A DNA stretch of 64,000 bases from Treponema socranskii subsp. buccale (GTDB taxonomy: Bacteria > Spirochaetota > Spirochaetia > Treponematales > Treponemataceae). Location: NCBI RefSeq assembly GCF_024181585.1, contig NZ_CP054258.1:2728001-2792000 (forward strand), given 5' to 3'. Below the pieces are notes generated by a model. It was not told where the DNA came from, did not search any database, and saw only the letters and a list, made by a program, of their open reading frames with translations. Positions within the stretch are counted from its first letter, which is position 1, and the number at the start of each line of letters is the position of its first letter. A program made the position numbers and the translations under genes. Of this stretch, positions 50,166-59,482 are shown one piece after another.

Positions 50166-53100
50166 TATCGCTATCACGCTCCCGTGAGGGAGCGACAAGT
50201 AATTGTGCCGCATCCTTTGCATCCAGCTGCGTTTCAATTCACGCTCCCGTGAGGGAGCGACCACATGGACGCCTGCATCGTTCGACGTTGTCCCGTTTCA
50301 ATTCACGCTCCCGTGAGGGAGCGACGTTTGCTAGTGCGATCAATTTCAGACATTTACGTTTCAATTCACGCTCCCGTGAGGGAGCGACAAGCGGGAACGT
50401 TCAGACATCAAAGTGGTGGCTGGTTTCAATTCACGCTCCCGTGAGGGAGCGACAAACAATCAAACAAAATAAAATACCAGTATAAGTTTCAATTCACGCT
50501 CCCGTGAGGGAGCGACTAACGTATATCCGCAAAAACGGGCGGACGCAGGTTTCAATTCACGCTCCCGTGAGGGAGCGACATAAACCGTTTCGCGCGCCCC
50601 TCGCCGACAGCGTTTCAATTCATGCTCCCGTGAGGGAGCGACCTCTGTCAAACATACGCAAGATTAACGTTTCTGTTTCAATTCACGCTCCCGTGAGGGA
50701 GCGACAAACAATCAAACAAAATAAAATACCAGTATAAGTTTCAATTCACGCTCCCGTGAGGGAGCGACTAACGTATATCCGCAAAAACGGGCGGACGCAG
50801 GTTTCAATTCACGCTCCCGTAAGGGAGCGACTACCATTTGCCATCGTAGTTCGATACCGACACCGCGTTTCAATTCACGCTCCCGTAAGGGAGCGACTTT
50901 ACCCCTGCGTATACTCCCCCGCCGAGTGCGAGTTTCAATTCACGCTCCCGTAAGGGAGCGACCTTACAGCACGGCGTCGTGATTGATATGTTCGACGTTT
51001 CAATTCACGCTCCCGTAAGGGAGCGACCACACGCATTATATCCCCGTGTCCGTTTGTAATGCTGTTTCAATTCACGCTCCCGTAAGGGAGCGACCGCACA
51101 ATGGGAGCCTTAAACGACACAACGTATGTTTCAATTCACGCTCCCGTAAGGGAGCGACTCCTGATGATGATTCCGATTTTATTATGTGTAATGTTTCAAT
51201 TCACGCTCCCGTAAGGGAGCGACTGCGTGGTCTCGTGATTGCGCAGTCTATTCTTGTTTCAATTCACGCTCCCGTAAGGGAGCGACTTGCGTGGTCTCGT
51301 GATTGCGCAGTCTATTCTTGTTTCAATTCACGCTCCCGTAAGGGAGCGACATATATGAGTTTTAGACAGATCAAAACCAATCGGTTTCAATTCACGCTCC
51401 CGTAAGGGAGCGACGTAATACACAGCAGAAAAAATTTTAAAGATGTAGTTTCAATTCACGCTCCCGTAAGGGAGCGACCTTTCGAAAATATAAAACGTTT
51501 CTCCGCCGCGTGTTTCAATTCACGCTCCCGTAAGGGAGCGACAAATTTTACCAACTTGGAGTTTCCGTCCAAAATAGTTTCAATTCACGCTCCCGTAAGG
51601 GAGCGACGTAATGATTTTGATTTTGTGAGGAGTTTGAAAATGTTTCAATTCACGCTCCCGTAAGGGAGCGACCTATTGCGTCTCAACAGATATCTGCTGA
51701 TTTGGTTTCAATTCACGCTCCCGTAAGGGAGCGACGATCACGAGTAATTTGATTTTGTTCAGCAACAGTTTCAATTCACGCTCCCGTAAGGGAGCGACTT
51801 TGAGCACGACAGTTACAACAATTACCGCACGGTTTCAATTCACGCTCCCGTAAGGGAGCGACATAATGTAATAAACTCGACGCACCAAGCGATAAAGTTT
51901 CAATTCACGCTCCCGTAAGGGAGCGACCTAATACGATACACGGTCAGATGGCTGATAAAAATGTTTCAATTCACGCTCCCGTAAGGGAGCGACTCAGCAG
52001 ATATCTGCTTCTCTTGAGCAACTCAAAATGTTTCAATTCACGCTCCCGTAAGGGAGCGACTAATTCGGCAGAAGTCAAGGCAGTAAAATCCGAACGTTTC
52101 AATTCACGCTCCCGTAAGGGAGCGACGGGATACCGGTGTATCCCTGCCTGTATCTCGTAGTTTCAATTCACGCTCCCGTAAGGGAGCGACGCTTGGTAGT
52201 AAGTTATTAAAATCTGGAAAAAAGTTTCAATTCACGCTCCCGTAAGGGAGCAACATTTTGTTGCGGAGGTTTTTTGTTATGACTAAGTTTCAATTCACGC
52301 TCCCGTAAGGGAGCGACCCGGCAGAGGTACCAGCAGCCACAAGCGGACTAGTTTCAATTCACGCTCCCGTAAGGGAGCGACTTAGACAAATCAAAACCGA
52401 TCGGAAGATCATATGTTTCAATTCACGCTCCCGTAAGGGAGCGACTCATGTAGCTAAAGACGCAACAGCACGATACGGTTTCAATTCACGCTCCCGTAAG
52501 GGAGCGACAAGAGCGTACAACTCATGATTACGCAACAAACCAAGTTTCAATTCACGCTCCCGTAAGGGAGCGACTTACGCTTACGTATGCACCCGAGTAT
52601 TTGCCTCAGTTTCAATTCACGCTCCCGTAAGGGAGCGACCAATGCGTATAATGAATCTCAACAGGATTTTGTGTTTCAATTCACGCTCCCGTAAGGGAGC
52701 GACTATCCGATTAGATCTGATTTTGAGCGCTTTATTGTTTCAATTCACGCTCCCGTAAGGGAGCGACCTATCCGTGCCAGTACGGCCGCCAGTCACAAAA
52801 GTTTCAATTCACGCTCCCGTAAGGGAGCGACCCAAGAATATTAACTCCGAGATTGGCTCCGCCAGTTTCAATTCACGCTCCCGTAAGGGAGCGACTTGAG
52901 CCTCAAGTTTCATTTTCAGTTGTTCAAGAGTTTCAATTCACGCTCCCGTAAGGGAGCGACGTGCTTCCTCAGGTCGTTCCGTTGTATAGTCGTGTTTCAA
53001 TTCACGCTCCCGTAAGGGAGCGACTCGCCGTACTCACCGCACGCGATATAACGCAAAGTTTCAATTCACGCTCCCGTAAGGGAGCGACGCCGATATGCTT

Positions 53101-56063
53101 GCTGACGCTGGCACTGGTGCCGCGTTTCAATTCACGCTCCCGTAAGGGAGCGACCCAAATCCTTTTCAACAACTTCGTTGAGACGGTGTTTCAATTCACG
53201 CTCCCGTAAGGGAGCGACGGAGTCACAGTTTGCGAAGTATGAGAAGCCAAATATGTTTCAATTCACGCTCCCGTAAGGGAGCGACGTTTGTTAAACGCTT
53301 GTTAAAATATCTTCTATTGTTTCAATTCACGCTCCCGTAAGGGAGCGACACCGCAAGCAACCACTCATGATTTTTAGTCTTAAGTTTCAATTCACGCTCC
53401 CGTAAGGGAGCGACTCCGCCGCGATCGTTGTTTGATTTGTCTTATCAGTTTCAATTCACGCTCCCGTAAGGGAGCGACATCAAACGCAAGTTGCGCAACC
53501 TGCTATAGACAAGTTTCAATTCACGCTCCCGTAAGGGAGCGACCGAATAGCAACACCGAGCTGATAAAACTTGCCAGTTTCAATTCACGCTCCCGTAAGG
53601 GAGCGACTTATTACAATGTTATAAGGAGTTTAGAAATGAGTTTCAATTCACGCTCCCGTAAGGGAGCGACCGTACGCCATCTCTTATACAAAGTATGACA
53701 AGGGGTTTCAATTCACGCTCCCGTAAGGGAGCGACGCACCTTTGTAGCCAAGTCGCAAACTATGTAATAAGTTTCAATTCACGCTCCCGTAAGGGAGCGA
53801 CACCACGACGCAAACAAGCAAACACCTGCTTACCACGTTTCAATTCACGCTCCCGTAAGGGAGCGACAACTCCTTCTTGGCCTTCGGGTTCTGCTGATAC
53901 GTTTCAATTCACGCTCCCGTAAGGGAGCGACAAAAAAGCCCGTTCACGGCTTCTGGAGCTTGGGTTTCAATTCACGCTCCCGTAAGGGAGCGACCCAAAT
54001 CCTTTTCAACAACTTCATTGAGACGGCGTTTCAATTCACGCTCCCGTAAGGGAGCGACATAACAAGACCGCGCAACGACGCGAGCGTAAGCGTTTCAATT
54101 CACGCTCCCGTAAGGGAGCGACGCGGGTGATATCCAATGTTGCAGTCGCAAGATTCGGCGTTTCAATTCACGCTCCCGTAAGGGAGCGACATCGAGCTTT
54201 GCTCGATCGGATCTATCGATGTTGTTTCAATTCACGCTCCCGTAAGGGAGCGACAAATGTACAGGGGGAGTAGCACCTAAAAGATTAGTTTCAATTCACG
54301 CTCCCGTAAGGGAGCGACATAAAGCGGAAACCGCACGATCAGATAAACCAAAGTTTCAATTCACGCTCCCGTAAGGGAGCGACGCTTTTCAACAAACTGC
54401 TGCTGGGATGCATTATACGTTTCAATTCACGCTCCCGTAAGGGAGCGACATCGAGCTTTGCTCGATCGGCTCAATCGATGTTGTTTCAATTCACGCTCCC
54501 GTAAGGGAGCGACGTTACCACAAGGGACTTCAATAGTACGATTTTGAGTTTCAATTCACGCTCCCGTAAGGGAGCGACGCGGTACTGTCACTGTTTTTAA
54601 CTTCTTCAATAGTTTCAATTCACGCTCCCGTAAGGGAGCGACCATGTATCGTATTGGATCGATAGCGCATATTGTCGTTTCAATTCACGCTCCCGTAAGG
54701 GAGCGACAGGAGCAGCAAGGTTATTAGCGCCAGTATTAGCAGTTTCAATTCACGCTCCCGTAAGGGAGCGACCTCATCACTTTAAAGACATCAGCAGACT
54801 TAGCAGTTTCAATTCACGCTCCCGTAAGGGAGCGACCTCGTTATTAAGGCGCTTGTTAAGCGTTTTTTAAGTTTCAATTCACGCTCCCGTAAGGGAGCGA
54901 CTTAACAGTACGATCGTCAGAGGCAAACTGATTAGTTTCAATTCACGCTCCCGTAAGGGAGCGACGATACTGGAAGTAACTATCGCTTTGGTGATAAACG
55001 TTTCAATTCACGCTCCCGTAAGGGAGCGACACCAAGTAAAAGCGCGGAAACTGCACGGTCGGGTTTCAATTCACGCTCCCGTAAGGGAGCGACGCGCGGG
55101 ACTTTAGCAAGCAGACAGGATTAGAGCGCGTTTCAATTCACGCTCCCGTAAGGGAGCGACTTCCTTTTGCCTTTGCGCCGACGGGAAGCTCAGTTTCAAT
55201 TCACGCTCCCGTAAGGGAGCGACCTCGTAAAAAAGGAGTTGATCTTGCCGAAGTTTCGTTTCAATTCACGCTCCCGTAAGGGAGCGACTCTTTCCGAGCC
55301 CGTAGGCCGCCGCCATGTATGCGTTTCAATTCACGCTCCCGTAAGGGAGCGACGAGCGGCAAAATAGCGCGACTGAGTATAGGGGTAGTTTCAATTCACG
55401 CTCCCGTAAGGGAGCGACCGGATCTTGCAAACGCTCTCGAGCTTAAAAAAGCGTTTCAATTCACGCTCCCGTAAGGGAGCGACGTCGGATTAGGTTTTAT
55501 CATCTCAATCCTCACGTGTTTCAATTCACGCTCCCGTAAGGGAGCGACTGTAAAGCGTGTGGCACGGAGAGTAAAACGCATGTTTCAATTCACGCTCCCG
55601 TAAGGGAGCGACGTTGCCTGTATAGGGGTAGATGTCTGACCAGCGGTTTCAATTCACGCTCCCGTAAGGGAGCGACCCGCGAAATTGGTGTCTGAAGGTA
55701 AAGATCGTGTTTCAATTCACGCTCCCGTAAGGGAGCGACGTACTATCACTATTTTTTACCTCTTTAATAGTAGTTTCAATTCACGCTCCCGTAAGGGAGC
55801 GACTCCGATATTGGCACCACCAGAAGACGAAGAGCCGGTTTCAATTCACGCTCCCGTAAGGGAGCGACATACATCAGCAGTCGGAGCATCTCCTCGTTGT
55901 AAGTTTCAATTCACGCTCCCGTAAGGGAGCGACAGGATCCAAACGCTCAACGGAGCGCTCAAAATCAGTTTCAATTCACGCTCCCGTAAGGGAGCGACCC
56001 GGTAAATTTTATCAGCTCGGCGTTTCTGTTATGTTTCAATTCACGCTCCCGTAAGGGAGCGAC
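50166..56063 (-). CRISPR. Type I-C CRISPR array, about 92 repeats
   Basis: Repeat of 31 bases, minus-strand sense beginning GTCGCTCCCT and ending GTGAATTGAAAC, with hairpin GCTCCC/GGGAGC. Spacers are 32-36 bases; manual count 92 repeats and 91 spacers. Leader side is at 56063. The ten leader-distal repeats have loop TCAC and the other 82 have TTAC. The most distal repeat (50166-50196) has lost its outer 9 bases. Single-base variants occur in the repeats near 50622 and 52252. Duplicated spacers: the block 50454-50548 equals 50706-50800, and 51224-51255 recurs at 51288-51319. Confidence 0.97.
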
Positions 56064-56246
56064 GGTATAGCAGTTATTTTTTTGTAATATCGATATTTAC
56101 ACTATAATTTCCGCGAACATAGTTCGGACACTATAATGCCAATATCTAATTCACTATAATATAACAAGTTATAAAATTCAAGCGGAATGAATAACCAATG
56201 TGTGCTTCCCGTTCGCGGCCGGAAAGCCGAAAAGCCGGAAATCCGA
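56064..56246 (-). promoter_or_regulatory. CRISPR leader with pre-crRNA promoter
   Basis: AT-rich 183-base region between cas2 and the first repeat. On the minus strand ATTATAGTG occurs three times (56160-56152, 56137-56129, 56108-56100). The first copy provides a -10 (TATAGT, 56158-56153) spaced 17 bases from TTGAAT (56181-56176), so transcription should start about 80 bases before the first repeat. The other copies may be further promoters or adaptation-complex sites. Confidence 0.65.
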
Positions 56247-56534
56247 TTATAAAATCAAAACCCCTTGCGGATTGATCGGCTTTTTTTGTCCTACGTGTTC
56301 GACCTTACGCTCCCAATTTGCACCGAGCGCGTAAAAGCGGATGCTGTCGTAATTCGGATTTATTTCATTGAGCAATTTACTTTTCAGCGCAACCCATTGC
56401 GCAGGGTCGACCAAGCATTCAAAGACGGAATATTGAACGCGCTGTCCGTAATTTTCAAGAATCTTTGCCACATGCCGAAGCCTCTTTTCCCCTTTTTCAT
56501 CTTTTGCCACATCATAACTTACCAGCATCATCAT
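56247..56534 (-). CDS. cas2: Cas2
   Basis: 95-residue adaptation nuclease-fold protein; bridges two Cas1 dimers in the spacer-integration complex. Begins MMMLVSYDVAKDEKGEKRLR with the conserved YDV aspartate; QRVQYSVFECLVDPAQW is the family core. Length is normal. It starts 15 bases after cas1 and is the last cas gene before the leader. Confidence 0.96.
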   Translation of the reverse strand: MMMLVSYDVAKDEKGEKRLRHVAKILENYGQRVQYSVFECLVDPAQWVALKSKLLNEINPNYDSIRFYALGANWERKVEHVGQKKPINPQGVLIL

Positions 56535-56549
56535 CGCGCGCCCCCTCTT

Positions 56550-57581
56550 TTATTTCCAAAGATATACCGGGTAGCCATCAATATCGCCGCGTATGTGCCG
56601 GGCCAAAAGCCGCGCTTGGGTATGGAACAAAATTGCGAGATGCATTCTCTTCTCTACATATGGATGCTGTATAACGGTTTCTTTCTTTTTTTGATACGCG
56701 GTAATTACTGTTTTGCGAGCCGCTTCATCCATGCTGACGGCGCCGCTTGCGGTTTTTTCAAATTGTTCGGGGGTAACTTCATTTCGGTTGATGAGCGAAA
56801 GAACCAATCGGTCGGCAAAAAAAGAACGGAACTCTTCAGCAAGATCAAGGGCAAGACTTAAACGGCCGGGCCTGTCGCGGTGCATAAAGCCGACGGCAGG
56901 ATCGAGACCGACGCATTCCAGAGCGCTTATCATATCGTGATACAAAAGCGTGTACACATACGAAAGCATTGCATTTACCGCGTCGAGCGGAGGACGCCGG
57001 TTACGTCCTTCAAATTTGAATCCGTCTTTTTGAGAAATAATTAATTCATCGAAGACTGAAAAATATGCTTTCGACGCATCGCCTTCAATTCCCCGCAAGA
57101 CATCCAAGTCGCATTCTTTTTCCGCCTTATCGATATTCGAACCCAAAAGCGCAACGGCATCTTGCATTCTCTTGACATCGATTTTTTCACCGTGATCGCG
57201 CAGCGAGCGCTGCAGCACGGTTTTTTGATTGGCCAATTTTCCGATAATAAAATATTTTGCAAGCGCAGCGGACTTTTCTTTATCGTCGGAAATTCTGTAC
57301 TGTTCCTTTCGAAGCAACACATTTCCCGCAACAGGCCCCTGCACGCGTGCAAGGAATTTTCCCGTTTCCGTTAAAAAACTTATCGTAATATTATACTTCG
57401 GCGCAGCGCCCAACAAAAACGGACTGACGAAAATATTCCCGAAACAAATAATACTGTCGAGCGTTATAAAAGGAATCAGCGCAAGCACCTTGCGGTCGGC
57501 AACGACTTCCACCGCTTCCCCCTTTTTATGCAGATATGTTTTTTGCGTGGTAATATAAAGCGTGTTAAGAAAGCGCTGCAT
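56550..57581 (-). CDS. cas1: Cas1 (type I-C)
   Basis: 343-residue spacer integrase. N-terminal beta domain (MQRFLNTLYITTQKTYLHKK), then an all-helical domain with the metal site: Glu in VNAMLSYVYTLLYHDMISAL's continuation, His in GFMHRDRPGRLSLALDLAEE, and the following Glu/Asp. Length is standard. Begins 14 bases after cas4. Confidence 0.96.
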   Translation of the reverse strand: MQRFLNTLYITTQKTYLHKKGEAVEVVADRKVLALIPFITLDSIICFGNIFVSPFLLGAAPKYNITISFLTETGKFLARVQGPVAGNVLLRKEQYRISDDKEKSAALAKYFIIGKLANQKTVLQRSLRDHGEKIDVKRMQDAVALLGSNIDKAEKECDLDVLRGIEGDASKAYFSVFDELIISQKDGFKFEGRNRRPPLDAVNAMLSYVYTLLYHDMISALECVGLDPAVGFMHRDRPGRLSLALDLAEEFRSFFADRLVLSLINRNEVTPEQFEKTASGAVSMDEAARKTVITAYQKKKETVIQHPYVEKRMHLAILFHTQARLLARHIRGDIDGYPVYLWK

Positions 57582-57595
57582 ACATCCTCCGTATA

Positions 57596-58234
57596 TTATT
57601 CGTCGAGCGCGGAAACAGCCTGTCGCAATCTACCCCTGATATAATCGACTGCCGATTTGTTTTTGCCGGCGGATTCGGGAAAACACTCGTCGATAAACGA
57701 ACAGCTTTCGCATTTTTTTGAATAGACGGCCGCAGGCGTTTTTCCGTCCGCAACGAAACGATGGAAGCGCTCGGCAAGCTCGATCGTTTCTTTTCTCAGC
57801 TCATCGGTAATGGGTATGAGAATGCGCCGGCGAATTTTAAAATAAAACAGCGCTCCTTCATCTATTGTGCGGTCGAGCATTTCTTCAAGGCAAATAACTT
57901 GAGCGCACAGCTGTACCTCATCGCTTGTGTTTTCTTTCGGTTTTCCGTGCTTGTATTCTACCGGAATGATTTTTCCGTCGGAATAAAATTCCACGGCATC
58001 GGTACAGCCGGTAACGCCGAGAAGAGCCGAGGCAATTTTCAGATTGCGCTCGGTTTTTACGGTTTTACGCGACTCCGCCGTATTGCCGTGAACTTTTTCG
58101 TGCTGAACCCGGCCTGCCGCCGTAAAAAAGTTTTCGCTCCATTGCTGTTCAATGTGTATAAGCGCGCACTGCCGCGGACAAAAGCGCAAATGCTGAAGCC
58201 CACTGAGCAGCAGGTAGTCGGATTCGAGGTACAT
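57596..58234 (-). CDS. cas4: Cas4 (type I-C)
   Basis: 212-residue iron-sulfur exonuclease that trims prespacers and checks the PAM. N-terminal Cys in LRFCPRQCALIH and the C-terminal Cys triplet KKCESCSFIDEC form the cluster. The RecB-type nuclease core shows IPVEYKHGKPK and EVQLCAQVICLEEM. The ATG overlaps the cas7 stop (TAATG). Confidence 0.95.
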   Translation of the reverse strand: MYLESDYLLLSGLQHLRFCPRQCALIHIEQQWSENFFTAAGRVQHEKVHGNTAESRKTVKTERNLKIASALLGVTGCTDAVEFYSDGKIIPVEYKHGKPKENTSDEVQLCAQVICLEEMLDRTIDEGALFYFKIRRRILIPITDELRKETIELAERFHRFVADGKTPAAVYSKKCESCSFIDECFPESAGKNKSAVDYIRGRLRQAVSALDE

Positions 58235-59106
58235 TAGAGTGCGATTTTGGTAACAACTTCGCTTAAAGGCTTACCGTCGAGCGTAATCGTGTAATCGCTG
58301 AAATCGCGTGCGGGAGTATTTCCCGTGTGTTCCGCTTTTATCCGATTAAACAACTCATCGGCAGGTTTTGAACCGAGTGCAGAAGCGTGTTCAAAAATAA
58401 TAAGCCGTCTTGTTGTCATAAGCCCGCGCGCAGCAGAACGATCATATTCAAACATTTTTTCAAGCGCCTGCCACAAAAGTTCCAGATCTTCTTGTGAAAA
58501 TCCTGTAGCTGAAGCAAACTGAGGCGAGATAAAACCGTAGGCTCGGTATAATCCGTAGGGAACGGTATACTTACGCCCCATAGTTCTATTATCACCGCCT
58601 TGCTTTTCTGCTTCATCCGCTGTTGTTACGGCCATTCTCGTTATAGTATATTCGAATGATACAATAGGTTCTACGGATCGCGCAAACGTAAACTGTACCG
58701 GACCCCGAACCTGCCCGGCGTTTGCTCCGGTAGTTAAAACGGCACCGAAGGTTCGAATATCGAAAAACTTTTTACACATACCTACCCGCCCTTTTTCTAT
58801 ATCACCACCGTTTGCCTTTTTATCCTTGTTCTTGGTTACATCGATTCCCAGTTCTTCATGCATCTTATTGATTGCATCGTTGAGAACGGCTTTTTCTTTT
58901 ACAAAAATATCATAGCCTGCCTCGCAGCCTTTTACCGTTTGAACATAATTTCTTACTTTACGTTTTAAACACACGTCCGTAACAATGCCGTTTCCCGTTT
59001 CCGCATCGATACGAGGAAGATTTCCCGCATCGGGATCACCGTTAGGGTTCCCGTCTTTTACATCAAAATACAATACAAAATCATAGCGTTTTTCAAGCTT
59101 ACTCAT
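58234..59106 (-). CDS. cas7: Cas7 (Csd2), type I-C Cascade backbone
   Basis: 290-residue RAMP protein that coats the crRNA. Starts MSKLEKRYDFVLYFDVKDGN followed by PNGDPDAGNLPRIDAETGNG, a strong Csd2 signature; later RTFGAVL and RGPVQFTFARSVEPI. ATG 59106 lies 8 bases inside the cas8c end, behind GAAGGAG; the longer in-frame start at 59139 lies further inside cas8c. Confidence 0.95.
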   Translation of the reverse strand: MSKLEKRYDFVLYFDVKDGNPNGDPDAGNLPRIDAETGNGIVTDVCLKRKVRNYVQTVKGCEAGYDIFVKEKAVLNDAINKMHEELGIDVTKNKDKKANGGDIEKGRVGMCKKFFDIRTFGAVLTTGANAGQVRGPVQFTFARSVEPIVSFEYTITRMAVTTADEAEKQGGDNRTMGRKYTVPYGLYRAYGFISPQFASATGFSQEDLELLWQALEKMFEYDRSAARGLMTTRRLIIFEHASALGSKPADELFNRIKAEHTGNTPARDFSDYTITLDGKPLSEVVTKIAL

Positions 59107-59482
59107 GAGTTTCTCCTTCTGATTTATTATTTTTTTCAAAAAAACTTTGTTTTTCGTGATAATATCCTATTGCAAACCGAGCTTGTTCTTCCAAAGTAAG
59201 ATGTGCCGGAAAAGCATCCAGAGCATTTATAATCTCGCCGAGTTCTTTTTCTCTGACGGTTTTCAAACCTTGCTTTTCCTTCCCGTAATTACTTAAATGA
59301 TGTTGATTCAATTTAAGCAATTGTGGAAAAACCGTTACCGGATTCGTCGATGCCGCACCGTAGTAACGATCGGTGATTGTTGCATTCAACCCCTGATGCG
59401 TATCCTGCTGAACCTTTTCAAGGACTGCGAAAAGCCGTCCGACAAGATAGCCTTTGTTTTTACAATTTCTGTCCAAAGCCAC
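59099..59482 (-). CDS. cas11c: Cas11c, translated from an internal start in cas8c
   Basis: Within the cas8c frame GGAGG (59492-59488) is followed after 5 bases by an in-frame GTG (59482). This gives a 127-residue protein starting MALDRNCKNKGYLVGRLFAV and sharing the Cas8c C-terminus. Type I-C systems are known to make the small subunit Cas11c this way, and the length fits. The protein would form the belly of the Cascade complex. Confidence 0.8.
   Translation of the reverse strand: MALDRNCKNKGYLVGRLFAVLEKVQQDTHQGLNATITDRYYGAASTNPVTVFPQLLKLNQHHLSNYGKEKQGLKTVREKELGEIINALDAFPAHLTLEEQARFAIGYYHEKQSFFEKNNKSEGETHE

Noticed and set aside
54060-54090. Possible self-targeting spacer resembling 22060-22085
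   Set aside because: Only short GC-rich words are shared; the full spacer does not align.
50249-55924. Short frames rich in SIHAPVRER or NSRSRKGAT repeats
   Set aside because: These are translations of the CRISPR repeat, not proteins.
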